DNA of 64,000 nucleotides from NCBI GenBank assembly GCA_036244855.1, contig BQKZ01001007.1, positions 43,662 through 107,661 on the forward strand, in the 5' to 3' direction. Under the pieces are notes generated by a model, which saw nothing but the letters and a program-made list of their open reading frames with translations, did no database searches and was not told the origin of the DNA. This stretch comes from Temnopleurus reevesii. Taxonomy: Eukaryota > Echinodermata > Echinoidea > Temnopleuroida > Temnopleuridae. Position numbers and translations under genes: made by a program. Positions 44,195 to 56,178 of the stretch are shown piece by piece; the stretch's first letter is position 1, and the number at the start of each line of letters is the position of its first letter.

Positions 44195-44460
44195 CTTTAA
44201 CATGTATCTATCTAAGAAATACTTTTTAGGATCTGCATAGAACAAGTGGAAAGAGCGTTTTTCTCTGATATATTTTGGTACACTGTTCCAGGCTACAGAT
44301 CCTGCAAATGATATCAACATTTTACCATGCTCTGTTCTCACTTTTGGCATCGTTTTGCCTAGTGTAATATTGATTTTCAAAGAACTTATGATTGATCTGT
44401 GGCTCATATAATTGTGTACTGTATGGAGAGAGTAAATGTTTGTGCAAACCCGGCCAGCTT
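44195..44460 (-). pseudogene. LINE reverse-transcriptase C-terminal remnant
   Basis: The frame reads ITLGKTMPKVRTEHGKMLIS, then FAGSVAWNSVPKYIRE and a tail ending DPKKYFLDRY. The pattern RT..G..SF..S.AWNS.P..IR....F...LKKYFL is the conserved end of many non-LTR retrotransposon reverse transcriptases. A TAA lies about 50 bases upstream of the first Met, and no polymerase core precedes it, so this is a truncated, inactive copy in intron 1 on the same strand as the host gene. The clade is not determined. Confidence 0.7.
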
Positions 44461-47340
44461 ATATTCATTTATGACCAGTGCAAATAATGTTCTGCTTCTA
44501 GATTAAACACTCGTGACTACAGGCAGTGAAGAAATAAGCTGGGGTTAAATTAGGTATAAAAAATGTTTGGATGCACAAGAATGACTATTTGTGAAAAAGA
44601 GTATCAGTTAGTAAAAATTTAGAAAAAAAGAGACTCATTTATTATTTTGGAACATATTTCATGTAGAAAATAAAATTAGAATAAAAAGCCCTACTATGTC
44701 TGACAATAACTTTTCATGTTTTATTTTACATGTCTGTCTAACAATAATATTACAGAATATAACTGTTCAGGTTATATTTCTCATGTTTTCCTACAATTTC
44801 ACTGTGATTTTTTTTTAATTTCAGTGAAAAGCGAAAAAAAGTTTCAGGTTGGGTCATTTTCAGAGGGACGGTTGGTCTTGGGCATACAAACAAGTTTTTC
44901 TTTTTTCGCCTCATTAAGGATTAAAGGGTTTCAGGTATAAAGCATAATGATTCTTTTCCCATGCACATAAACATTTAAGATGTTTGAGTACAGGCAGCTG
45001 ATGTAATTGACTTAAATCATTTAGCATTAATGGAAGTAATCTGTAAGTACAATTTACATACATGTGTTCTAAATCAAGCATATTAATATTACAGTTTTCT
45101 TTTATTTTGTGTGCTGTAATCTTCACCACTCTGCACCACATATTAGTCATACATGTATCTGTTGTGCACATAAATCTTTAACTCATTGACGACTGAATTC
45201 TGTAATTCTCACAGGCTTTGTGTGGGTACTTCCCGGTTCAAGTAGTCAATGGGTCACTAGTGCATCAGAAAAACAATATCTAATACCATTGGATAGCATA
45301 AGTTAGTGATAGAAGATAATAACAGGTTGATGTTAACTGCACAAAATGTGTATGTCTAAGACAAATGTTTTATCAATGTGTTTCAATGTCTACTTCAAAA
45401 GGGTTACAGCTATGATATGGAAAACCTAATAGGTAGGATGTATGCAAATATACCATTCTCGGTACTGTTTATACTAAAAAAATTGAATGAAATGGTCACT
45501 TATTTGTTTTTGAGTGAGGTCATTGAAGAAAAGGTGTGGTCGTTAAAGCCCAAGTATAGTTTTGGTAAAAGCGAATATTTTTATCGCTAAATTTTGTCTT
45601 CAAATCTACTTAAAAAGAAACATGATATCATGAACATGTTGTACAAAAGATTGTACGAAAAATTAACAAGTTTTGGAAAAGTTATAACCTAAAGTGTGGA
45701 AAATATTTTAGCGTCGTAGCCCCCGACGCGAATTCAATATTTTCTTTCTTGATAAAGGACAGCTTCTCATGAACAGAATTGGATAAAAATTTCAGAATTT
45801 ATTCTTTATGTATTCCTTTTTAGCATGCTTTAATAAAATCTTGGAAATAATTTTCTATATGCCCGATAAGAAGCAAAATATTGTTATAACCAAGAGAGGG
45901 CGCTAAATACGATTTAACGGTCAAATTCAAATTTTCAAAAGAATTCGCTCGTAGAAAAATATGCTATGATCTTGAAATGTGTATAGAAACTATATGTCAT
46001 GGTATATATCCCCAAAATTCACATTTCTTTAATCTTTACCAAAACTATACATGGGCTTTAAAAAGAATATACTCTCTGAATCTCTTCAAGACCTTTTGGT
46101 CGACGACAAAATGAATCAGTACTAACTAATCCAGTGAAATCCTTGATTTTAATTTGATAAAAAGCACTAGCTGCTTCTGACTGTTGCTATGGTAATTCCT
46201 TGTTGCTGACGATAATGACGCCCTGAGGAAGACATACATTAAAGTATGGCTCCATCAGTCACTTTAAAGTATCATGAAATGCCCTTTGTTATTACATCGA
46301 CATAAAAATCAGGGAGTATTTCATGGAGCTTGTCACAGTGGCTAAGTGGTATGAGCAGACTAATCACATGAAATCCTTAATCCTAATTTAATAAAAAAGC
46401 ACAAACTCCCACTATTTTAAATGGTAACTGTTGCTTTTTTTCATTTTGCTTAAAAGCAACTGCAATGAATCACTCCCTAGGTTATCTACTGAGCATAAGT
46501 CATCTTTTTATGGGCCATAAAGAGTCTCGTGAGAGATATCACATGAGGCACTTATCAGCTCAAGTTTACAGCCATTTGCAATAACGCTATAACTAAATGT
46601 GAATCAAATAGGATTGCAACACTTGAATCTCCACTGAAAATGAATCTCTCTGGATTGGTTTGATCTTTCTGTTTATCAGTATTGCTATTTCCTAGTTTAT
46701 TTACTTTATTTATTCGATATTGATTAAAGTACACCCAATCATGTTTAATTCTCACTCATTCTTCTCTACATCTGCTCCCTCCTGCTATTTCATTCAGTAA
46801 TTTCTTCAATGTTTTGTTCATCTATCTGATTTATTGATGTATATGTATTATTATTGTTATTATCATTATTATTATTTTGCATGTATTTTTTATCAAATAA
46901 ACCATATATTCAATTCAATTCAAAATAAATCACCTGACTGTGTCACGGATACCCTTTTCCTCATACTTGGATACCCATGCAAAACTACTTAAAAATATAT
47001 TATGCATTCATCATACTTGTTCTGCTCACAAAAGTTTTCCACTTCTGCTAAAAAAAAATTCTCTCAGGTAAATTTCCCTTCATCCTTCAGATTCATGAAG
47101 GGTTGTTTTTCTGTCAAAATCGTGATTTTTGCGAAAAATTACTTTGTAAACACACAAAAGAAATCCATCAGCAGTTATCAGGAAGCTTTTGTGTGATTAT
47201 GTGAGTAGGAAGAATACAGGCAAAAAGATGATGAATTTTTGAGCAGCTGAAAATAAAGTGTTTTTCTATCTAGAGTAGATAGCAATACATGCATTCTAAT
47301 GTGTTTTCAAGTCCTTTTCATTACCATTATCTTAAATTTG
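44461..47340. other. Intron 1, mostly unremarkable
   Basis: No gene seen. Two related segments occur at about 46130-46200 and 46365-46440 (both with GTGAAATCCTT or ATGAAATCCTT, then AATTTGATAAAAAGCAC or AATTTAATAAAAAAGCAC, then ACTGTTGC), suggesting a local duplication. Confidence 0.5.
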
Positions 47341-47344
47341 TTTT

Positions 47345-47799
47345 CTATTATTGTCACCATCAGCAGTAATTATCATAACCATTACTACCATCTCAACCAC
47401 TGCCATCATCATCATCATCATCATCATCACCACTGCTACTACCACTGCTACTACCACTACCACCGCCAACATCAAGACAACCAAACTAGACATGTGCATG
47501 AGATAGAAATAAATTCATTACACTTTACCTTGTCCTTTTCATTGCCATTTATCATACAACCTTTTATAATCATCCTCATCATCCTCCTCATCACCATCAT
47601 CATCTTCATCATCATCATCACTATCATCATTATCATGACGATTCTCATCATTGTCATATCATCATTATCATCAACATCCCTCATCAAAATCATCATCATC
47701 GTGACCAACATCATCATCATCATCATCACCACCATCATAACTACCGTTATTATTGTGATTAATTTCATCATCGTTATCATCATCTTCAGTATCTTCAGT

Positions 47800-47846
<47 letters not shown>

Positions 47847-47850
47847 TCAT
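47345..47850. repeat. CAT/ATG trinucleotide array
   Basis: About 500 bases of CAT/CAC/TAT triplets, broken near 47480-47570 by non-repetitive sequence and ending in a pure (CAT)15 run. The long Ile/His or Met-rich frames across it are repeat artefacts. Confidence 0.9.
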
Positions 47851-48906
47851 TCATTCATCCATTGATTTGTTTACAACCTATCCATAATTGTTACATTCCA
47901 GTGAGTCTTAAATAATTACCATTCTCAACATAGCTATCAATATACAGTTGCATACATCTTTATACCAACATTATCACAGACTTTTTGCCTCCATGGTATT
48001 CCTAAATTTTCTTATAACACTGAATGAATCAATCAACCCCTTTAAGACCCAGCCAGATATTCACACATCCATGAAATTGTGTTAAATCTGATTAAAGAAT
48101 TGATGAAGACGAACCACGGCGGGAGATGAAAGTACAAGCTTCTATCCGCTTTGACAAGGCCGATTTTCAGGTTCACATGTTCCGATATGCCTGGAGTAAC
48201 TTGTTCTGAAGATGTATGAAATCTCCAGAGATGTAAGGGGCGTAAACTGTGCAAAGGTGTAGATGGCTTTGAAATAAACATTGTGCTCAGATTAATTTGT
48301 ATTCTGTAAGGAAGTTCAATGGCTCCTCATTTTACGAGGCAGAAATTTGGCACCGAGCATTAACAGCTTTGAAACAATACACTGAGTATATTTATTAATA
48401 GCATATCATGTGGTAGGTATTGATATCAATACAATTTAAATGTAATCAAGTTTCTGGAATAGGATCATGAAGACATTGCTCCCTATTCAACTGAAAAATC
48501 TTGAAGATACTGCTCAAAACAGGGAAGAAATATACAATTTATTGCGGGATTGAATGAATGAATGAATGAATTATGAACTTTATTACCAACAATTATATAC
48601 AAAAAAATATACATTACAACGTATCATTAAATACTATGAAAAATACAAGTTTGGAAATATAAAAGAAATCATGTTTTCTCCCCTTCTAATTGTAAATGTT
48701 TTTTGGGGTCTGGATTATGGAATTAAATATTCTGGGCATCACAAACATTGGTATTCATGAAGAATATAGACCACTTACAGTACTAGAATACATTTAGTGA
48801 AACCCTTCACACAAAAAACTGAAATTTAAAAAACATCCTAACCTTTTTTTCCTGCCGCCCGCTTCAGTTAGAAAGGTGAGAAAAGGGGCGGGGGGGGGGG
48901 GGGGGG

Positions 48907-49124
48907 NNNNNNNNNNNNNNNNNNNNNNNNNNNNNNNNNNNNNNNNNNNNNNNNNNNNNNNNNNNNNNNNNNNNNNNNNNNNNNNNNNNNNNNNNNNNNN
49001 NNNNNNNNNNNNNNNNNNNNNNNNNNNNNNNNNNNNNNNNNNNNNNNNNNNNNNNNNNNNNNNNNNNNNNNNNNNNNNNNNNNNNNNNNNNNNNNNNNNN
49101 NNNNNNNNNNNNNNNNNNNNNNNN
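48907..49124. other. Assembly gap (218 N) next to a poly-G run
   Basis: The gap follows an uninterrupted G run at about 48890-48906. The sequence resumes in ordinary AT-rich intron. Confidence 0.95.
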
Positions 49125-49684
49125 CATGAACATCTTCACAACTACTCTTTAATTCTCCAGAATAATACTCCACTCTCATTACACAACTGGAAACTGAGAC
49201 TCAGCTGTAGATAGAGCATGAACCATTGCCATGGAAACCGTTGTGGGTTTTTTCAATGAGATTGCAAATGCTGATAAATACAGTGTGAAATCTGTGCGGT
49301 TTTATACACTACAAATATGCAATGTGCTCCATGAATATGTCATAGTTCAAGCCTTTTTGTTAAAATGTCATTTTTTATCTACTAATTGCTTACAGGCAAA
49401 AATAATCTTTCTTCCATGATTTAAGGTTGCAAATAATGGGATTTTTCCTGCAAACTGTAGAATATATCTCTATGTAGTAACTTTTAGACTGAAAATGAGC
49501 ATTTGCTGGTGGAAAAACAAAGTAGGTCTACATGCTTTCATATTATAAGTTTAGTACTCTTTATAGTCATGAGAGAAATTTCCCTCACAATATACATGTA
49601 TAGTATTAATGTTGTAACTGTTGACTACCCACAGTAAATAATGAATTAAATTCATATTAATATTTCATTAGTGTCATTGTCATT

Positions 49685-49930
49685 ACAATCATTCTAATCA
49701 TCATCATCATCATCATCAACATTGTCATCATCATCATTATTATCATCATTGATCATCCCCATTGTCATCATTATTATAACCATTGTCATCAACTTTATCA
49801 TCATTATCATTGCATTCTACATCTAATGTAGCTTGAACCACAATCATCAAACTTTATAGCTATTTGATTCACAATACCGTTCCAACATCTTTACAAATGA
49901 CAGCATCATCAAAACCATCATCACCATCAC
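49685..49930. repeat. CAT-rich imperfect array
   Basis: Clusters of CAT/ATT triplets, densest at 49690-49815 and again near 49900-49930. Confidence 0.8.
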
Positions 49931-50172
49931 GATTCATCACAATTATCAAACCAAATAACTTCACAACATGAAAGCAATCAGCCATAAATTTCAATTTAAA
50001 AAAACTGTGAATACAAACTAGAATTCTTACCCTTTCATTAAAACCTTATCATCAATCCATGATTACAAAGCTTGTGTATAATTGAATACAAATTTCAATA
50101 CTCACATACATGTAGTCATGACTAACCATCTTTCTCAACACACCTCTATCTTCCCTTCATTACTTTCTAATA

Positions 50173-50424
50173 CAGGCAGACTCACACCTTTGCGATTTTA
50201 GCCTGCGTCAGCAAAGCATTTTTGTAAATTAAAAACTCTCCCTGAGCGCACAGTAAGCGCTAATCAGACTGTGGACTGACGTTCAGCTTGCGCTTAAAGA
50301 GTGTACGCCGAACGTCAGTCTACCACATTACCTGCGTATCTGTGCGCTCTGGGACAGTTTTAATTGTCAAAAATGCTGGGCCGACGCGACGCAGGCTAAA
50401 AACGCAAAGGTGTAAGTCGGCCTG
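50173..50424. mobile_element. Hairpin MITE with CAGGC ends
   Basis: CAGGCAGACTCACACCTTTG on the left is mirrored by CAAAGGTGTAAGTCGGCCTG on the right. Inner arms pair TTTTAGCCTGCGTC with GACGCAGGCTAAAA, and GACTGACGTTC with GAACGTCAGTC. It is GC-richer than its surroundings. It lies in intron 1. Confidence 0.75.
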
Positions 50425-50705
50425 AGTTCATTGTGCCCGTGTATCGTTCAAGTTCCTCTCTTAGCAAGCAGAAGCGACCATGAAATTTCATCTCCTTTTT
50501 CCGATATATTAATACATTCTCTCACCTCCTTCACTACCCAATCAAGCATGCCATTAGTCTCTGCTTCATCTCACATCAATCTAAGGAGAACAAATTGCCA
50601 TACTGAAATAATGACGTCCTTCATTAAAGGGGATGAACATCATAGTCATGTAAGAGGGCTGGGTACCGATATTAACCCCTCCTTCACCACTCCTCCCCTA
50701 ACAAT

Positions 50706-50890
50706 GAAAATAATTATTCATTCTTATATAGCGCCTAACACTAACTTTATTAGTCGCCCCTAAGTGCTCTACAAAGTAGCATAATTACTCTGGCTTTAGC
50801 AGTGCATCTGTAGGTAGCATGCTGTATTTCAAGGAAAAAGCTCCTGCCAGGTGCCTGGGTCGAGTGCAGCATTAATAAAAATGATTCAGC
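50706..50890 (-). mobile_element. SINE-related fragment, inverted
   Basis: On the - strand it carries GTGCTGCACTCGACCCAGGC-like sequence, a GCTAAAGCCAGAGTAATTAT block and GGCGCTATATAAGAATG. It is diverged and rearranged from the 18345 reference. Confidence 0.6.
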
Positions 50891-51343
50891 CAAATGAAAT
50901 TCAGATATTTTCCAATTCCCCTAACTATTCCCTTTGGGTGAAAATGCCCCTTTATTCTACAATTAGATAGAGATGCTATACCCCACCCCCTCCCCCGCAC
51001 CCCTTCAGAAAAGATCCTTGCTCTGCCGTGTTTCAGTACCTGTTAAGGTCATAGCATGTAGAGGTTTTGGGGATGTGTATCACGTGTATCATACAATCGA
51101 AATGTATCTTGTCAAGTCAATCTTGATTATAAATGCACCTCCTCCATGTTGATAACCTTTTTTTTTTCTTTTTCTTTCTTTTTTAACTCAATCCTGATTG
51201 ATATGCTTACATTAAATCAGGTAAAATTCCATCTAAATGTAATTAGTACATACATGTTTTGATATTAAGAACTTTTATGCCACTTTTGCACCGAATACTG
51301 ATGACTACGTCAAACAGAAGATGTAACATGATACAAACTATTT

Positions 51344-51482
51344 CTGAAAAATAAAGTGGGTCATGGGACTATAGATTCGTACGCTGTGTATCGAAGTGTG
51401 CAGACACAACAATCCCAAGCCGGTTCTGATTTTAATATCATTACAAAGAATCGTTGAATTAGCATTTGACCAAATTTTACTG
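51344..51482. mobile_element. Inverted-repeat element, third family, copy 3
   Basis: AAAATAAAGTGGGTCATGGG and TCGTACGCTGTGTATCGAAG are the reverse complement of the corresponding parts of 40706-40857. Confidence 0.65.
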
Positions 51483-54274
51483 TTCAATGAATTAATTATA
51501 GATTGTCAAGTATTAAAACATCAATTATTCACTGCTGTTATCGTATGCGGCGTGATATAGGCTGAGATTACTTGTATCATTTCTTGAATGCAATGACTAA
51601 CAATTTCAATAAAAGCTAGAGTGATAATCCATTTATAAACATATGTTTTACTCTTTTGGAAAGTGAATGATTACTTCATTCTTTCACATTTCAGATAGTA
51701 TTGTACACTAGACATCGAAATGTATTTTTAGATGATTTGACATTGTTAAATATTGCCTTTACTATATTCCTAAAAGATGTCCCATGGACAGTTTCGTTGT
51801 TTCAGAAATATTGAACCAATTAATGTACACATGTATTGGCCAGCACAAACCCAAAATCCACAGGGAGAGTGAATGATTGGGGATAACTGTCAAAACACAT
51901 CTGTATCATAAAACAACCTTTAAACACTAACATAAAGCCAATACTATACTCTACATGTACATGTAAATAGACTTGAGCAAATTCACTGAATTTCAGACAC
52001 AATTACGTATTTGTGAGTTTTCATTTTCACATTTTGAAAGATCACTGTACACATATCTATATGGACACTGTGACGAGGGAAAATTTGAGAAAATTCATGG
52101 TCAGGAAAATAAAACCCTAAAAAAAAAATTCAGTTTCTACAGCAAGTGATACCTGTACACTTGACCATACACAAGACAAATAATTTATAGAGTACTATGC
52201 TTCTTGCCATATAACAACAGATTGTTTTTTCACTGCAACTAAAAAATACCTTTGTAACAAAATATTGTCAGATTTCCAGATGAACTTGAGCTTTTGCTTG
52301 AAATTAAATTTAATTCGATTATCTTTTGATATCAGAATTTCAGAATATGGGTGAGTTTTATGAAGAACTGTTTAGGTAGGAACTAAACCCTCCTTTAATT
52401 TTCTTTACATCTTCGTTGCTGAATAGAGAACTACAATGTAAAGAGCACTCCTACTTTTTATGCTATTAATGATATTTGTATGAATAGAGAAAAATAGGCA
52501 AGTCTGTTAGTTCTCAGCTTGACCGAATTCGCACATGTATGCCTACATCATGCCTCAATCGAGAACTAAGTTGGCGATTTTATGCATCGATGTAAGATCT
52601 ATTTTTGTCAAGTACATAGGTAAACTGTGTAAATCAATGAAGTGAAACAAGGCAACGGCACACAACATGTCGTCATCACCATTGTGATCACACTTCCACC
52701 CCCTGCATTGCTACCATCTTGGAAGGGGGTGGACAAATAATATTTAGTGATTTTTATTATGTTAACGAGAGAGAATTCGACATTCAGTCATCTGTATTTA
52801 TGCCATATGTATATGAAGCCCTCGATTGAAGCCTGGTTGATTTTGCTCAAGCTCTGGTCTTTAAAAAATATTTAGCTGTCACATGAGTATGACCATTATA
52901 GTAAAAGATTGCCTTGCCAAGAGTAGATTGTGTGTCAGAAAATGTTGGTGGAGTTCAAGTAATGGGGAACAATCTTTTTTTAATCAACCTTTTCAATCTT
53001 CCTTTTTAAAGAAAAGTATTGAAGTAATTTGTGTGAAAAGTTGAAACGTTCCCCTTTTTTATAATACCCATCTGATTTTCATGGAATGTCTTTTTCTTTT
53101 TTATACACCTCACCCAATGATCCATATTTTCCTTATTTTCTTGAGGAAAATTAATGTACATTGTAAAGTTTGTGGTATAAATACATATCCTTTCTTTTCT
53201 GTAACTGTATAAGTGCCACATCAGTGCCAGAAGGGCACATACTTCACTCCTTAAAGTTTTGTAGAGTAATAGCGTCCTTTTGGCACAGACACGATGATAA
53301 TCGCATTTCAAAATCAAATTTGGCAAGCTGTACTTCCTAGATAATCAAATCACATGACCTCAACTTGTGTGGTATAATGATGTGGTTAATAAGAGATGGA
53401 ATTCAAAATGTTAGAAATGTGATTCAAGTTCCAGATATCAACTACAAAAATAGAATTATTTACATCCTTATTCTATCTTGTCTTTATCTTTAATCCTAAA
53501 ACACAAAGAAGAAGGCTCCAATGATATATATTTTTAGTAACAAATTTTCGATCTTTAACTCAAAATCATCTTCAGGAACTGATCTGAAATACAAAATATT
53601 GTGGATATATTTTTTGACAGAGTAAAATATAATTATATATTTTAACTAGAAAATTTAGTGAGAGCAAAAGAACAATTGGGTTACATGTAAATCAAAGTTC
53701 AGACAATTGAGTTTATAAGTTGACCACTTTAATAATTACTATCCTACCGTTAAAATGTCATTTCACACTCATTATATCATATCCATCAGTTTTTTTTACC
53801 CTTACTTGATTTCTTCTCTTTCAATCGACCGAAGTTCAATTCCTCTTTTCAAATTCTAACGTAACTAGATTACTCTTTTGCTTTTACTTAGTTATTCATT
53901 TCAAAGAATGTCTATCATTTTGTTGACATATACCCCAAAACTTGTATTTCACATCACTTCTTGAAAATGATCTTAAAATAAAGGGCAGAAATATGTGACT
54001 TAATGTAATTTGTTTTTCTTAGTATTGTGTATCAACATATTCCAGCATATACAACACCATGTCTTTCGTGGCTAGACTATTTGTGCTAATTCCTTAATTT
54101 TAGATGGTTGGGACATTTACTTTAATAGCTAAAAAGTCTTTTATCCATGACAAATATATTTGCTGAGGTTTCATCATTGGGTCAAGCCATGATTCCTAGC
54201 ATATAAATGGGTAATAGTATCACAAATTGGCGTAAATATTCAGTATTAAAATGCTTAAAACCCAAATTTAGATA
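51483..54274. other. Intron 1, no feature seen
   Basis: AT-rich intronic sequence with no recognised exon or well-supported repeat. Confidence 0.5.
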
Positions 54275-54453
54275 CAGTCAAACCTGTCTATAGAGGCCAC
54301 TGTCCATAGTGACCACCTGTCTACAGTGGCCACTTCAATTGATTCCCTCCTGGTGAAAATGCATGTTATAGAACCTGTCTATAAAGGCCAGCTGTCTACA
54401 GTGGCCACTTTTTCTGTTTCCCTTGGGGTGGCCTCTGTAGACAGGTTTGACTG
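54275..54453. mobile_element. pogo-like short inverted-repeat element
   Basis: CAGTCAAACCTGTCTATAGA and GGCCAC on the left are mirrored by GTGGCCTCTGTAGACAGGTT and TGACTG on the right, flanked by TA. An internal repeat of CTGTCTACAGTGGCCACTT occurs twice. A related fragment is at about 125-212. Confidence 0.75.
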
Positions 54454-55486
54454 TAGTTAAATTTAAGAAGGGTTGTAATGACTTTTGTACTTAAAGTGTA
54501 GACCAGAAATCGACGTTCCAAACACAAAATGCTTAACATCAGTATTGTGAGGCGATATCACTTGATATTGGCAATACACCATAGAAAGAGTTATGGGTTT
54601 ACATACATGTATTATTGAGATCAGGATAAATATTGGAGGTATAATTGCAATATGATCCCAAATATTATTGAAACCGAAAAAAGGAAGAATAATATGATAA
54701 AATATGAATATGAAACCTGGCAATTTTTAGCATGCTGACAATGATTCCATGAAGATAGTAATAGAGATCCGATTACCCGTAAAATTCTAATTTGTTTCCT
54801 ACAAAACTAGATCATCTTCAGTTTCTAAATGCATGCACACCACCTAACATTATCATCTTATAAGTGTACATTCCAAAACCTCAAATGTAAATTAGATGTA
54901 GGAATAATGTTACACATGGTGAATATACTCTTTAAAACTGTAGGATCCAAATACTTTAAAGGTTGGATAAAGCCATTTTGAAAAGTTTGTCTCTCTTCTG
55001 AGCTTTTGAATTTCAATGTAAGACAGCATTCTTAATGTTTATAGTTTAAAACAATTTTTTAATTGAAAAAAAAAACACCTGCATACAATATAAATGAAAA
55101 TTTCCCCCTTTTTTCAACGCCAGCGCATGAGTGAATTGAAAAAAAATGTTCTTCCTATTTAGTTCCAAACATAAGGATTTTCCTGGTATCGGGTCGTAGT
55201 TTGGGAAATGATGAGGATATGATCTGTAACAACAGGAAATTGATACCTCAACGTGACCAGAAAATTATAAAGCAAACACCTATATTTGAAAATCTAAGAA
55301 TTATTTTATCAATTTCCTCCAACTTTATCTGTATCGATTGACTTGGGCAAGCACAATATGTATACCTCTGTAAATTAAAATATTATAGAAATATTCAAAA
55401 ATGTCTAAAAAAGACTCAACATCATAGATAAATAAATTCACCACTCACGAGCAAGGGCATTGATTCACTATATTACAAAAGACTTT

Positions 55487-55625
55487 AAAAACAACTTTAA
55501 GTATGACTGGTATCAGTTGTTTCTCCTGAATGTGTCTTGTGAGTAACACTCGTTATTGAACTCCGGTCTTTCTTCATTTAATTCTTAACTCAGTATAAAA
55601 AGAATGAATTTGTGAAACATAGCCC
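55487..55625. repeat. Palindromic repeat (AAGATAAGAAAGAC type), weak copy
   Basis: ACTTTAAGTATGACTGGTAT and CAGTTGTTTC on the left, with GTGAAACATAGCCCTGG near the right end. More diverged than the copy at 56037. Confidence 0.45.
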
Positions 55626-55644
55626 TGGCTATGAATATAAAATG

Positions 55645-55725
55645 AAAATATCCAAATGGGATTTGAATCTTCAACCTCTGGATTACCAAACCATTGTTAT
55701 AACCACTAGACCAATGGAGTGCCTA
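55645..55725 (-). pseudogene. tRNA-like sequence (SINE head or tRNA pseudogene)
   Basis: On the - strand it reads TTGGTCTAGTGGTTATAACA (A-box region) and, about 25 bases on, GAGGTTGAAGATTCAAATCC (B-box). The anticodon arm and acceptor stem do not pair convincingly, so I do not call a functional tRNA. No SINE body from the common family follows it. Confidence 0.5.
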
Positions 55726-56036
55726 AGTTTTTGTCAAGTTTCATTAATATCCTGCAAGAACATGCTATGATGGTTCAGCTCCCAAATATTTATCATACAA
55801 GTTGAACACTTCTAAATACACAGGGATTTGCACTGGTATCAAGACACTTAACAGTGTTTATATTAAGTGAGGACCCTCTGTTTACTGCAATTATATTAAG
55901 AGGTGCTATTGACAAAGTGTGTCTTGTCATCAGATAACACCTCTTCTAAAGACTTATACCGATTCATCTCCACTAAATCCCCATTCATGCTGATAACATG
56001 AACAGCCAGTTAAACACTGAATGCTTATGCTACATC

Positions 56037-56178
56037 TGGGCAGTGTTTCATCAAAATAAGAAAGAATTTACGAAAAAATAGTATCCAATTTTGTGCTTAG
56101 TGGTTGATGTAACTGATATTAAGCACAAGAACAGATACCAACTGTTCTCAAAAGTTTGTCCCAACTTGGTGAAACAGC
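56037..56178. repeat. Palindromic repeat (AAGATAAGAAAGAC type)
   Basis: GGGCAGTGTTTCATCAAAAT and AAGAAAGAATTTACG on the left, CCCAACTTGGTGAAACAGCC on the right. The inner arms TTGTGCTTAGTGG.. and ..AAGCACAAGAACAGATACCA pair. Confidence 0.65.

Noticed and set aside
47299..47865. Long Ile/His-rich frame and its poly-Met counterpart
   Set aside because: They are caused by the CAT/ATG array. No splice sites or start context support a gene.
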